Source: Myxococcales bacterium UBA5297
Lineage (GTDB): Bacteria > Myxococcota > Myxococcia > Myxococcales > UBA5297
Direction of reading: 5' to 3'
Length of the DNA stretch: 31,425 nt
NCBI GenBank assembly: GCA_002408385.1
Contig: DHSB01000127.1
Span: 1-31,425, forward strand
The notes below the pieces were generated by a model. The model was not told where the DNA came from. It ran no database searches and saw only the letters and a list, made by a program, of their open reading frames with translations. Both the position numbers and the translations under genes were made by a program. Of this stretch, positions 7,837 through 17,836 are shown piece by piece; the first letter of the stretch is position 1, and each line of letters opens with the position of its first letter.

Positions 7837-9543
7837 GTGCGACCGAACGTCCTCCCGCCCCCTCCTGCGCCGCTAGAGCCCGTCGAGCGCCCTCGTCTCG
7901 GGCGGTTCTACACGCCGTCTGCTCTTGTACGCGCCCTACACCGGCTGCTCGCCGAGGCGTTAGGCAAGTCGGGCCTGCCCCCCCGGCAATGCGTTCTGGT
8001 CGACCCGTTGTGCGGCGCGGGCGCATTTCTCGGTGCGCCGGACGCCCGTTCGTACAGGGCACGCCTGGGCCTCGATGCCGATCCCCGTGCTCTTGACGAG
8101 GCCCGTCATGGCGCCCCCGGGGCCGATCTGCTCGTCGGCAATCCGTTTGGCGAGGGCCTCGATGGCCTGAGTGCACGCGTCATTAGCGGTGGCCCGGTCG
8201 CGGTGATTGGTGGACCGAGCGCAACTGCCACTTCCAAGCTGTTGCAGAGTCGGCGCCATCCCCAGCTCGCCGAGGCGGTGTTGCCTTTCGCCCGTGGCGG
8301 CGCTCGCGGCGCGGGCATCGACGATCACGTTTTGTTCTTCGCCGCTGCCGATCACCTGATCGAAGCCGGGGGAGGCCAGGGCGCGATCGCGTTCGTCACG
8401 AATGCCGCCTTCATCGACGATTACCTCTATTCGCCCCTTCGCCGATGGCTGCTCTCGCGCTACCGCCTGCACGCGCTGGTCGACCTTGGTGCAGGCCTGT
8501 TCGAGGGCACGCGCACGGCGACCTCGCTCTCGGTCTGGGCTCGGCAGCCGGGTGGCCATGCGGACGCGCCCTTCGGGCACCTGCGGCTCTCGGGGACCCG
8601 CCAGGAACGGCTGCGCCGCATCGAGGGAGATGTCATTCTTGCTCCGGCCTATCCTTGTGGGGAAGCTGCCCTTCTCAACGCCCCCTCCGCGCAGACAACC
8701 CGCGAATTGGCGGCCATGCGAGCGGTCGGCGCCCCGGTCACGTCTCTGTTCGGCAGCTCGCTGCCTGGCCTGAAGACACGCCTCGACGAGTTGCTCGCGG
8801 ACGCCAATCGCGCAGCGCTCGAACAGCGCATGCGCGACTTCTTTTCCGCCCGCAAGCCGGAGGCCTTCGCACGCAAGCACGCGCTCCCGGATACGAGCTT
8901 GAAGAGGCTCACCGACGCCTTCGCCCAACGCTCGGCGACCAGGTTCTCGTCGAGTGCGATTCGCCGCCTGGCCCGCTTCGGCGGCGCCCCCGACCGCTTT
9001 CGGATGCGAAAGGGCGCGATGGCTTGGGTCTACCTCGACCCCGAGCTGATTCCGAAGGCCGGCCACCGTTTTTGCGGGTTTCATGATCCGCACCGGCTCG
9101 GTCCCAAGCTCGTCTTCAACGTTCGCGAGCTTCCGCTCGCCGCTTCGGTCATCGAGGCAAACGCATGCGTGCAGGATCGCCCGCATTCGTTCTTCGCGCC
9201 CCTGCGGGTTCCCGCCGCCTTTCTCGACCCCACAGCGCAGGGGATACGCGGCCAAGCGAAAGCGACACTCAACCTTTCGCCTGCCTGGATGGATGCAGCC
9301 GCGCTCCTCAACGCACCTGAGGACCTGCTCTACTTCGCCAGCGGGATCATCAACTCCCGGGTCACCCAGGAGCGTTTTGCTCCCTTCGTCGGCACCAGCG
9401 AAGAACCGCTCATTCCGCGCCTCAACAAGCAGAACTCCAGGCTGGCACAACGCATTGCCGACTCGGCGCGCAAGTGTGAGCCAGGAGGGCCGCTGTCGGC
9501 TGGCGTCGAAAAGCTCGTCGCTACGCTGTTTCGGCTGGACTGA
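7837..9543 (+). CDS. N6-adenine-methyltransferase-like protein, motif IV degenerate
   Basis: A 568-aa protein built like TaqI-type N6-adenine DNA methyltransferases. Visible: FYTP (24-27), SAM-binding motif I DPLCGAGAF (56-64), an acidic strand-2 residue in LGLDAD (77-82), the block IAFVTNAAFIDD (184-195) typical of the region after the catalytic motif, and a C-terminal half resembling a target-recognition domain (FASGIINSRVTQERFAP). Where NPPY/F is expected, before the conserved SK, the sequence reads VIGGPSATATSK (123-134), so both the Asn and the aromatic residue are missing. An earlier GNPF (101-104) fits the alignment less well. GTG 7837 is chosen over TTG 7801 (part of the -35) and upstream ATGs. 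No restriction enzyme gene adjoins. It may be a catalytically dead or altered DNA-binding protein. Confidence 0.75.
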   Translation: MRPNVLPPPPAPLEPVERPRLGRFYTPSALVRALHRLLAEALGKSGLPPRQCVLVDPLCGAGAFLGAPDARSYRARLGLDADPRALDEARHGAPGADLLVGNPFGEGLDGLSARVISGGPVAVIGGPSATATSKLLQSRRHPQLAEAVLPFARGGARGAGIDDHVLFFAAADHLIEAGGGQGAIAFVTNAAFIDDYLYSPLRRWLLSRYRLHALVDLGAGLFEGTRTATSLSVWARQPGGHADAPFGHLRLSGTRQERLRRIEGDVILAPAYPCGEAALLNAPSAQTTRELAAMRAVGAPVTSLFGSSLPGLKTRLDELLADANRAALEQRMRDFFSARKPEAFARKHALPDTSLKRLTDAFAQRSATRFSSSAIRRLARFGGAPDRFRMRKGAMAWVYLDPELIPKAGHRFCGFHDPHRLGPKLVFNVRELPLAASVIEANACVQDRPHSFFAPLRVPAAFLDPTAQGIRGQAKATLNLSPAWMDAAALLNAPEDLLYFASGIINSRVTQERFAPFVGTSEEPLIPRLNKQNSRLAQRIADSARKCEPGGPLSAGVEKLVATLFRLD

Positions 9544-9709
9544 CGCAACGAAGCCGGCAAGAGCCGGAACGAACGCGGAAGCCTCGGCCCAGGCTGCACG
9601 TCAAGTCGTCCGAAACGCGCGCGAGTGAGACCCGCGCACCTCTTGCCTCCTTGCTATTTGCGGCCAAATTCTCCGCCAAACCTGCACGCACAACTCGACC
9701 GCTCAGCGC

Positions 9710-11995
9710 CTACGGGTAGCCCCACCGCCGCCTCATCAACCACTCGCCTCCGACGCCAAAGACGAGCAGCGTAAGCGCCGCCCAGTGGTCCCAGAGCGGC
9801 AAGTCCTTGCGGCGCCCCACTTCGACTGTCTCAGGATCGACAAGCGGGATTCTTGGCAGCCTCGCCACCGATTCCTGGAGTGTGCCCCCGGTCAGCGACG
9901 CGATCTCCTCGAGCAGGCTCCGACGTGGCGCAGCGTCAGCAAGCTCCGGCCCGGCAGACCTGACCGCGACCGCATCGTAGGCCTCGCCAAGCGCCAGCCC
10001 GTCCAACGCCACCCGGGCCACAAGCTTGTAGGCCCCGGGAGGCAGCACCCCAAGCTCGACCCTCGACTCGCCATCGGAGCCCGCGGTTGCCTCTTGGCGG
10101 GCGACGGCCCGATTCTCGCTAGCGCTGACGACCTCAAGGCTAATCGCCGCCCCGGTGGCGGGGCCAAAATCCGGTCTGCGTGCCGAGACGACAACGACCA
10201 CTGGCTCGCCAGGCTCAACGGAGGTCTTTTCTGCGGTCATCTTGATCGGCGTCAAATCGGGGTCGCGAACGAGCCAACGAATCGCGTTGGCCCAGAACTT
10301 TTCGTAGACCCGCGCAGCCTCGCCGCCGGCTGCCGAGCCAAAGGACCAGACCCATGTGGTATCGGCCAGCACCGCCATGACGCGCCCTCGACCATGCTCG
10401 CCGAGAACCACGACGGGGGCGTTCTTCTCGCCGACCTTCAAGAAGGGATGCTCGAGCAAGACCTGAGTCCCAGGCTTCGGTCGGGTGACATGGATACCGG
10501 CAAGCTCCGGCATGCCCGACCAGGCGCGAGCAATTGAATCGCCTGAAAAGCCGACGGCGGTGACCGGGTGGCGTTGCCCTTCCTCAGTGAGCCGCGCCGG
10601 AAACGGCTCCACGGCCGGCGCAAGCCCCGTGGGCACTACCGGTAGGGCAGCCTGAAGCTCGGTGCGGTCATAGCGCCCCTCGCCGAAGCTGTTCTCGCCG
10701 CCAACCATGACGAGCGCGCCGCCGTCATGGACATAGTCGGCGATGCCCGCGAGGTATTGCGACATTTGATACGCACGGTCGTCATAGGCGAAGTTCTGCA
10801 GCACGACGAGATCGAAGGTGCGAAGCTGTTCGTGAAATATCTCGTGCACCGGGAAAGGAATAAGTGACAACTCGTCGTCGCCGAGTACCTGGGGGCTGTC
10901 GCTGCTGGTGCGCAGAATGAAGAAGCTGACGAGGTCGATGTTCGGATCCTGTTTGAGCAGCCCCCGTAAGAAGCGCACATCCCACGAGGGATGACCAACG
11001 ACCAGGAGCACTCTGACCCGGTCGCGAATGACCTTGATTGGAAAAGACAGAACGTTATTGCCGGCAACCGCTTCGTCGGAGAGAACCGGGGCTTCAATCG
11101 TATAGACAAAATGGCCGGTATGGTCCGGGGAAAACGAGAAATGAACCGGATAGGCTCCGGGGCCCTGAATTCGAACCACCCGCGATGCGATGACCCGTCC
11201 CTCGCGTTTCAGAACGACCGGAACCTCAACGCCCCCAAGACCGTGGACGCGCAAGACAGCGCTCACCTCGACCGTATTGCGAACAAACGCGAAGTCGTCG
11301 ACCTCCACCCTCTCCATCGCCAGGTCCTTGACGCCCTCGCCCCCGACGAGCACGGTCGAAATCGGGACCTCGAGCCCTTGGAGATACTCTCTTGCTTGCG
11401 AGCCCAGGCCGGAGGCGAGCTCGGAGGTGTCGGCACCGTCGGAGACGAGAAGAATCCCAGAGAGCCTGCGGCCAGCCGCCGCTCCGGTCCCCCGGGCAGA
11501 CTCTCGAAGAGCGGCCGCGATGTCGGTGCCCGTGCCGGTCGGCTGGAGCTGGTCGGGCAACCGACCTGGCTCCAGCGTCTGAATGTGCCTGTCGAACCCG
11601 AGCAGTTCGACCGTGAACCGGCTCCCCAGCTCTTCAAGCCTCTCCGACGAGCTTTCGAGCATCGAGAGCATCGCCTCGCTGCGGCTGCCGCCCCCCGGGG
11701 TGGCGGGAAACCCCATCGATGCCGACTTGTCGAGAAGGATGACGACTCGGTTCTTGACTCGCGTGGTCTGCATCAGCCGGCGCCCCGGCTCCAAGACTAG
11801 AAAGACGAGCGCAACGGCAGCCGCGAGCCTCAGCCCGATCAGCAGGCGCCTGCGGCCGGCATGTGGTTCGCTGCGCAAGGCGAGGAGCGCCAGGGCGCCT
11901 CCAGCGGCCGCCGCCGCGGTGAGCAGCACCAAGGCCCACGTCGGAAACGGGGACAGGCTGACGAGACGCCACTCGTTATAGACGGTCGGATCCAC
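9710..11995 (-). CDS. Membrane-anchored VWA-domain protein
   Basis: A 761-aa protein. Two N-terminal membrane segments (about 18-40 and 51-69) lead into a von Willebrand factor A domain with the metal site DKSAS (89-93), GTGTDIAAAL and VSDGADT. A middle part with VLLVVGHPSWDVRFL and LVMVGGENSFGEGRYD resembles the glutamine-amidotransferase-like fold found in this family. A beta-rich part follows, and a C-terminal membrane segment sits near LTLLVFGVGGEWLM. Most of the chain should face the periplasm. Start GTG 11995 lacks a clear SD and lies 21 nt after the DUF4159 gene, which suggests an operon. Such VWA proteins usually occur with MoxR ATPase, DUF58 and DUF4159 genes; only DUF4159 is present here. 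Function is not established. Confidence 0.82.
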   Translation of the reverse strand: MDPTVYNEWRLVSLSPFPTWALVLLTAAAAAGGALALLALRSEPHAGRRRLLIGLRLAAAVALVFLVLEPGRRLMQTTRVKNRVVILLDKSASMGFPATPGGGSRSEAMLSMLESSSERLEELGSRFTVELLGFDRHIQTLEPGRLPDQLQPTGTGTDIAAALRESARGTGAAAGRRLSGILLVSDGADTSELASGLGSQAREYLQGLEVPISTVLVGGEGVKDLAMERVEVDDFAFVRNTVEVSAVLRVHGLGGVEVPVVLKREGRVIASRVVRIQGPGAYPVHFSFSPDHTGHFVYTIEAPVLSDEAVAGNNVLSFPIKVIRDRVRVLLVVGHPSWDVRFLRGLLKQDPNIDLVSFFILRTSSDSPQVLGDDELSLIPFPVHEIFHEQLRTFDLVVLQNFAYDDRAYQMSQYLAGIADYVHDGGALVMVGGENSFGEGRYDRTELQAALPVVPTGLAPAVEPFPARLTEEGQRHPVTAVGFSGDSIARAWSGMPELAGIHVTRPKPGTQVLLEHPFLKVGEKNAPVVVLGEHGRGRVMAVLADTTWVWSFGSAAGGEAARVYEKFWANAIRWLVRDPDLTPIKMTAEKTSVEPGEPVVVVVSARRPDFGPATGAAISLEVVSASENRAVARQEATAGSDGESRVELGVLPPGAYKLVARVALDGLALGEAYDAVAVRSAGPELADAAPRRSLLEEIASLTGGTLQESVARLPRIPLVDPETVEVGRRKDLPLWDHWAALTLLVFGVGGEWLMRRRWGYP

Positions 11996-12016
11996 GTTGT
12001 GTCTGCGCGCTCTTGG

Positions 12017-12766
12017 TCAACGCCGCCGCTTCATGATGAAAGGCAGATGTACCGCGTCCTCTTTGTAGTCGAGACACAACGCGTACATGGCCAGATTGAC
12101 CCCGGTGCGAATAGCGACCTCGCGCTGGCTCTCGCCTCCGGGCGTTACTTCGTACTCCCAGTCTCCGTGCTCGTCGCGGCTCCAGGCTCCCGCCAGGTCG
12201 TTTTGCGAGTAGACCACCGCAGCGCGTCCTTGGACCATGATCGCTTCGAGAAATGGCCGCACGAGAAGCCGCCCGCCATGCCGATCGAGCAGGTAGTAAG
12301 ACTTGAACACGACGTGCTCTGGCGGCAGCCGGGTCATCGGCAAGCCAGGCAACACCCGCGAGATCTCCCTGCGAAAAGCGCTATCGAACCCCTCGCCATC
12401 CGAGCCATCGTTCGCGTCGGCGAGCAAAAACCCGCCGTAGGTGAGATAGCGTCGAAGGTTTGAGACCTCGCTCTCGGTCAGAGAAGGGAATTCGCCCTCG
12501 CCACCCCAATAGAGAAACGGGTATCTGAACAACTGCCGCTCGTCCAGACGCACCGCTCTTGCCTCGGGGAAAACCTCCACGCTGGTGCGACCGGAGAGCT
12601 CCCAGCAGAGCCTGCGCAGCGCGTTCGGCCGAGCGTTCCACCTGCCGCCATGCCGGGCGATGGCGGGAATGAACCGCGACAGGTCACCAAAGGCAAAGGC
12701 CCTGCCCGGCATCAGCATCAGCCCGGCTCCGGCGAACGAGAGTCCAAGAAAGGTGCGGCGATTCAT
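12017..12766 (-). CDS. DUF4159-type protein with Tat signal
   Basis: A 249-aa protein. The N-terminus MNRRTFLGLSFAGAG carries a twin-arginine motif and a hydrophobic stretch ending near GRAFA, so export by the Tat route is likely. The body matches what is known of DUF4159: YPFLYWGGEGEFPSLTE, LRRYLTYGGFLLADAND, FRREISRVLPG and a C-terminal VNLAMYALCLDYKEDAVH. The ATG at 12766 is chosen for the Tat signal; no good Shine-Dalgarno precedes it, and the 82 further open codons upstream would cross the divergent promoter region. It is transcribed ahead of the VWA gene. DUF4159 proteins accompany VWA/MoxR clusters; their biochemical role is unknown. Confidence 0.8.
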   Translation of the reverse strand: MNRRTFLGLSFAGAGLMLMPGRAFAFGDLSRFIPAIARHGGRWNARPNALRRLCWELSGRTSVEVFPEARAVRLDERQLFRYPFLYWGGEGEFPSLTESEVSNLRRYLTYGGFLLADANDGSDGEGFDSAFRREISRVLPGLPMTRLPPEHVVFKSYYLLDRHGGRLLVRPFLEAIMVQGRAAVVYSQNDLAGAWSRDEHGDWEYEVTPGGESQREVAIRTGVNLAMYALCLDYKEDAVHLPFIMKRRR

Positions 12767-12807
12767 CGTAGGGTCTGCTGGGCTCGAGGAGACGAAGCGG
12801 CAATCTA

Positions 12808-12830
12808 CTGCGGCCCGCGGTGGGCCGCAG
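12808..12830. repeat. Perfect 9-bp inverted repeat in divergent promoter region
   Basis: CTGCGGCCC and GGGCCGCAG flank a 5-nt loop GCGGT. It lies between the divergent DUF4159 gene (starts at 12766) and the small membrane-protein gene (starts at 12874). No T-run follows on either strand. It could be an operator shared by both directions or a transcript hairpin. Confidence 0.5.
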
Positions 12831-12834
12831 GTCT

Positions 12835-12864
12835 TTCCGACTGCACGCAGGATTCTGTTAGACT
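12835..12864 (+). promoter_or_regulatory. Weak promoter for the 12874-13894 gene pair
   Basis: TTCCGA (12835-12840), an 18-nt spacer and TAGACT (12859-12864). The match is weak at -35. The -10 ends 9 nt before the ATG at 12874, and no Shine-Dalgarno is seen between them. Confidence 0.25.
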
Positions 12865-12873
12865 CGCGCTCCG

Positions 12874-13146
12874 ATGGCAAAGAAGAGAAAGACCAGCGAC
12901 AGCGCCGTCGCCCAGCCTGCAGGGGCTCGCGCCCCATCGCTCTACCAGCCCATGCTGCTGGGAGACAATCGGACTGCTCGATCGCTTGCTCGAGAAGCAC
13001 TCGCGCAGCCATCGCTCCCTGAGCACGAGCGGTCGATTGCGCAGGACGTGGTCTCTCGCACCGGGTACGACCGCGCGATCCTCGTGACCGGATTCGGGGC
13101 CGCGGTCGCCGTCACGGCGCTCGTCGTGTGGCTGTATCTGGTCTGA
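12874..13146 (+). CDS. Small tail-anchored membrane protein, helical-repeat-like
   Basis: A 90-aa protein. The N-terminus is basic (AKKRKTSDS), the middle LGDNRTARSLAREALAQP (29-46) followed by HERSIAQDVVSRTGYDR looks like one or two TPR-type helices, and a single hydrophobic segment (about 68-90) ends the protein, so it is probably tail-anchored with its N-terminus in the cytoplasm. It has no Shine-Dalgarno. The stop is 4 nt before the next start, so the two membrane proteins are surely co-expressed. No family name is recognised. The TPR reading is inference. Confidence 0.7.
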   Translation: MAKKRKTSDSAVAQPAGARAPSLYQPMLLGDNRTARSLAREALAQPSLPEHERSIAQDVVSRTGYDRAILVTGFGAAVAVTALVVWLYLV

Positions 13147-13150
13147 GGCC

Positions 13151-13894
13151 ATGGAAGAGCTGACCGAGTTGCTCGGGTTCCTTGGCCAATTAAGCGTCGG
13201 CATCGGCGTCAAGCCTGCCGGCCTGGTCGCGCTTCACAAGTCGATTCCGCTCTCGGTCGCCGGCCTGATGGTCGGCGCAGGGCTGCTGACGTGTCTCTTT
13301 GGCTCCGGGCGCATCGCCTTTCGCTTCGTGCTGCTCGCGCCCGCGCTCGCCGCGGGCTACCAGCTTGGCCCCACGCTCGGCAAGCTACTGCACCTGACGT
13401 CGACCCTCGGCACCTACGTCACGGCAGGCGCTCTCGGCACTCTGGCCGTTGCCTATCCGCCGGGCTTGCTCGCCCTCGGGACCGGCGCGTGCGGAGGCTG
13501 GCTGGGAAGCGAGTTGGTCGACAAGCAGGACTTCTGGATTGGCTTCGCGCCCGGGTTTCTGCTCGCCGGCGCCGTCGGCCTGTTCGCCGCGCGATTCCTG
13601 TCGATGGTGCTCACCGGCCTGGTCGGATCGGCGAGCCTGTCGCTCGGGGCGATAACGCTGCTGGCGGCCACTCCGTTCGGCAACCTCGCGACTGGCTTTC
13701 CCTCGATAGCCCTCGCCATTGCGGGCTGCCTTGCGGTGCTCAGCATCGCCTATCAGCTCAAGTTCTCCCCCACCGAGGAAGAGCCCGAAAAGCGGCGAGC
13801 CGAGCGCGCCCAACAGAGACAGATGGACCGCGAGGCCAAGGAGCGCGAGAAGCGCTTCAAGCGCTACGGCGCCCCCGGCAAGCCGCGCCGCTAG
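13151..13894 (+). CDS. Polytopic membrane protein of unknown function
   Basis: A 247-aa protein. About six to eight hydrophobic segments, rich in Gly, Ala and Leu, cover residues 10-205. A strongly charged tail follows (about 207-247, with EEEPEKRRAERAQQRQMDRE and a basic end), probably a cytoplasmic coiled helix. ATG 13151 lies 4 nt after the preceding stop; TCTGAGG upstream provides a modest ribosome site. Its partner is the small tail-anchored protein before it. It converges with the jelly-roll protein gene with only 13 nt between stops. I do not recognise a named family. Confidence 0.75.
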   Translation: MEELTELLGFLGQLSVGIGVKPAGLVALHKSIPLSVAGLMVGAGLLTCLFGSGRIAFRFVLLAPALAAGYQLGPTLGKLLHLTSTLGTYVTAGALGTLAVAYPPGLLALGTGACGGWLGSELVDKQDFWIGFAPGFLLAGAVGLFAARFLSMVLTGLVGSASLSLGAITLLAATPFGNLATGFPSIALAIAGCLAVLSIAYQLKFSPTEEEPEKRRAERAQQRQMDREAKEREKRFKRYGAPGKPRR

Positions 13895-13907
13895 CTCGCG
13901 GCCGGGG

Positions 13908-14633
13908 TCAGAGCGGCTCGATCTTCAAGTTGTCGAAAAACAAGTCCGAATCCCAGCTCGAGAACCCGAACCGGTCGTGCCCCGTGCCGCGCAGCGGGTT
14001 CTTGTCGTCGAGCTCCATCGCCAGGCTGCCGTCGAGGTACCAACGCAGCGCTCCGCCCCTGCGCTCGACCCGGAAGCGGTAGGCGCGTCCTTTTTCGACC
14101 TTCAGGGTGCGATTCTCGACCCGGTCGCGACCGTGCTCATCGAGCCTGGCGATGGCAGAAATCGTGTTCGACCAACCCCCGAAAACGATGACATAGCCGG
14201 AGGAATGGTCAAAGCCGTTGCCGAAAAGCTCGCATTTGATATCGCCATCCTTCGACTCGCTGCGCACATCGAATTCGATCGCCACCTCCTCGGGCAGGCG
14301 CGCCTGCAACCATAGCGGGTTGTTCTTGACCCCTGGGGAGTGGACCGCTCCGTTTTCGATGCGCCAATGGCCCCCGGTCGCGAAGTAGTTCTCCCCAAGC
14401 TGCTGGCGCTCGAAGTCGTCACTGAAGGGAACTGTGGCAGTGACGGGCGCCTCGCCGCGCACCAGGTAGAGCAAGAACGGCAGCTGGACCGCCACGACGA
14501 TGCCTGCGAGCACGCCGAGTTGAAGGCGCGTCAAGCCGAGAACGCGGCCCGCCTCCCGGGGCTCATGGGAAGCTGGCCGCGGATCGACCTGCGCCTCGAC
14601 CGGTTCAGGGAATGCCCGTGCTTGCTCGCCCAT
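13908..14633 (-). CDS. Membrane-anchored concanavalin-like jelly-roll protein
   Basis: A 241-aa protein. A Pro- and Glu-rich N-terminus (1-34) precedes one membrane segment (about 36-59, LQLGVLAGIVVAVQLPFLLY). The rest is a beta-rich domain: FSDDFERQQLGENYFATGG, WRIENGAVHSPG, AIEFDVRS and RFRVERRGGALRWYLDG, close in style to DUF1080/LamG-like carbohydrate-binding folds. The domain should lie outside the inner membrane. ATG 14633 has AAGGGA about 6 nt upstream; the much longer open frame is antisense-style padding through the sigma gene's other frames. It lies 77 nt downstream of the sigma-factor gene, where a TTGACA (minus, plus 14694-14699) hints at its own promoter but without a good -10. 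Ligand unknown. Confidence 0.75.
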   Translation of the reverse strand: MGEQARAFPEPVEAQVDPRPASHEPREAGRVLGLTRLQLGVLAGIVVAVQLPFLLYLVRGEAPVTATVPFSDDFERQQLGENYFATGGHWRIENGAVHSPGVKNNPLWLQARLPEEVAIEFDVRSESKDGDIKCELFGNGFDHSSGYVIVFGGWSNTISAIARLDEHGRDRVENRTLKVEKGRAYRFRVERRGGALRWYLDGSLAMELDDKNPLRGTGHDRFGFSSWDSDLFFDNLKIEPL

Positions 14634-14710
14634 AGATGTCCCTTCGCCGGCGCCCCCGCGCGTCGTGGATAAGAAGCTGAACTTGCAAGGGAATGTCAAG
14701 AACCGACCAA

Positions 14711-15826
14711 TCAGTCGTCCCCCGCTCCGACCTCGAGCTGCTTGAAGTCGGGGACGACCTCCTGAATCCAGGACTTGAGATCCTTGACGAGCTTGGCCTC
14801 GAGCTGCCGGGCCCGCTCGCGGGTGATGCCGTAACGATCGCCGATTTCCTGGAGGGTGAGCGGCTCCTCGGAGACCAGGCGGTTCTCGAAGATGAAGCGC
14901 TCCCTGTCCTGAAGCCGCTGTCCGAACTCGGCGAGCTTCTCGCGCAGGATCTCCTTCAACTGGTGATCGGCAAGGCTCTCGTCCGCCGGAGCATTGGCGG
15001 CGACCAACCGATCGGACCTGCTGGAACGGTGGTCCTCGCCGACCGGGATATCGAGGCTGAACTCGTCCTGCGAGAGCCGCTGCTCCATCTCGGTGACGTC
15101 GCGCTCGGTGACGTTGAGCCGTTCGGCGAGCAGCTTGGGCGTGGGGTCGAAGCCCTGCGCGGCGAGTCTTGCGCGCTCTTTGCGCAGATTGAAGAAGAGC
15201 TTGCGCTGAGCCTGGGTGGTGCCGAGCTTGACGATCCGCCAATTCTCCATGATGTAGCGAAGGATGTAGGCGCGAATCCACCAGGCCGCGTAGCTTGAAA
15301 GCTTCACTCCGCGGTAGGGGTCGAACTTCTTGACCGCGTGCATCAGCCCGACGTTTCCCTCCTGAATCAGGTCGAGGAGCGAAAAGGCGGTCCGGTGATA
15401 CTCGTGGGCAATCTTCACGACGAGTCGCAGGTTGGCCGTAACCAGGCGGTAGGCGGCGTCGACCTCGCCGCGCTCGCGGTAGCGGACCGCGAGGCGGTGC
15501 TCTTCCTCCCTCGAAAGCAGCGAATGGCGCGAGACCTCGCGCATGTAGCGCTGGAGGGCATCAACCGGCGCGAGGCCCCTTTCGGCCCGAACGAGCGCCG
15601 TAGAGGGTGCTTGCCCCTCGTCCGCGTCCTCATCCTGCACTTCCGGAGCGAGCGCTTCGATCTCCTGCTCGCCGAGCTCCCGCTCTCCAGTCTCCTCGTC
15701 GGCTGTCAAGACCTCAGGCTCGACGACCGGCGCTTGGACGACACTCTTCTTGCGGCGCGAACCGGCCAGCTTGCCGGCCCGTGCGGCAGTCGTCTTGCTT
15801 TTCTTTTCGAGAAGTTTCGAGGTCAC
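14711..15826 (-). CDS. rpoH: RpoH-like (sigma-32 type) RNA polymerase sigma factor
   Basis: A 371-aa group-3 sigma factor. Region 1.2/2 includes LQRYMREVSRHSLLSREEE (91-109) and LLDLIQEGNVGLMHAVKKFD (150-169), then SYAAWWIRAYI in region 2.4. The RpoH box QRKLFFNLRK (207-216) is intact and is diagnostic for sigma-32. Region 4 has LTLQEIGDRYGITRERARQL (323-342). An unusual N-terminal extension of about 85 residues is first lysine-rich, then strongly acidic (41-72). The start is taken as GTG 15826 because a promoter-like TATAGA lies just upstream and the extension begins there; no SD is present and an internal start is possible. It probably directs heat-shock or developmental genes. Divergent from a DEAD-box helicase. 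Confidence 0.88.
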   Translation of the reverse strand: MTSKLLEKKSKTTAARAGKLAGSRRKKSVVQAPVVEPEVLTADEETGERELGEQEIEALAPEVQDEDADEGQAPSTALVRAERGLAPVDALQRYMREVSRHSLLSREEEHRLAVRYRERGEVDAAYRLVTANLRLVVKIAHEYHRTAFSLLDLIQEGNVGLMHAVKKFDPYRGVKLSSYAAWWIRAYILRYIMENWRIVKLGTTQAQRKLFFNLRKERARLAAQGFDPTPKLLAERLNVTERDVTEMEQRLSQDEFSLDIPVGEDHRSSRSDRLVAANAPADESLADHQLKEILREKLAEFGQRLQDRERFIFENRLVSEEPLTLQEIGDRYGITRERARQLEAKLVKDLKSWIQEVVPDFKQLEVGAGDD

Positions 15827-15836
15827 GGCGACGTTA

Positions 15837-15864
15837 TCTATAGACGAAACCAGCCCTGGAGCAA
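15837..15864 (-). promoter_or_regulatory. Promoter of the sigma-factor gene
   Basis: Minus strand: TTGCTC (plus 15859-15864), a 16-nt spacer, TATAGA (plus 15837-15842). The -10 matches 4 of 6. It ends 10 nt before the GTG start, leaving a leader of only a few bases. Confidence 0.35.
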
Positions 15865-15922
15865 CCCCGTCGTTCCCGTCCCGCTGGTCGGCCTCCCGGC
15901 ATGCGAGCGCCTGGCAGCCTGA

Positions 15923-15951
15923 TTGCAGCGCCCGGAAACGAGGTGTATACC
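15923..15951 (+). promoter_or_regulatory. Possible promoter of the helicase gene
   Basis: TTGCAG (15923-15928), a 17-nt spacer, TATACC (15946-15951). The leader to the ATG at 16068 would be about 110 nt, a common length for cold-inducible helicase mRNAs, but no cold box could be recognised. Confidence 0.3.
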
Positions 15952-16067
15952 CTCGAATAAATTGGCGAGCGTCCGGTATTCCACCAGCGGCGCTCCTTGT
16001 CTCGGCGGCCTTCCCGGCCGCCATGGACAGCCCCTCGGGCCATCCAAGACATCTCAGTGGAGACACC

Positions 16068-17822
<1,755 letters not shown>

Positions 17823-17836
17823 CTAGCGCCACAACG

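Noticed and set aside
7960..9450. 496-codon open frame on the minus strand
   Set aside because: Antisense to the methyltransferase-like gene; Arg/Gly/Glu-rich with no recognisable domain. The plus frame has FYTP and motif I.
14694..14699. Perfect TTGACA on the minus strand upstream of the jelly-roll protein gene
   Set aside because: No acceptable -10 stands at 16-18 nt, so it is mentioned with the gene but not called as a promoter.
14634..15281. N-terminal part of a 457-codon minus frame upstream of the jelly-roll protein
   Set aside because: It overlaps the sigma-factor gene in another frame. The ATG at 14633 has a ribosome site and starts directly before the membrane segment.
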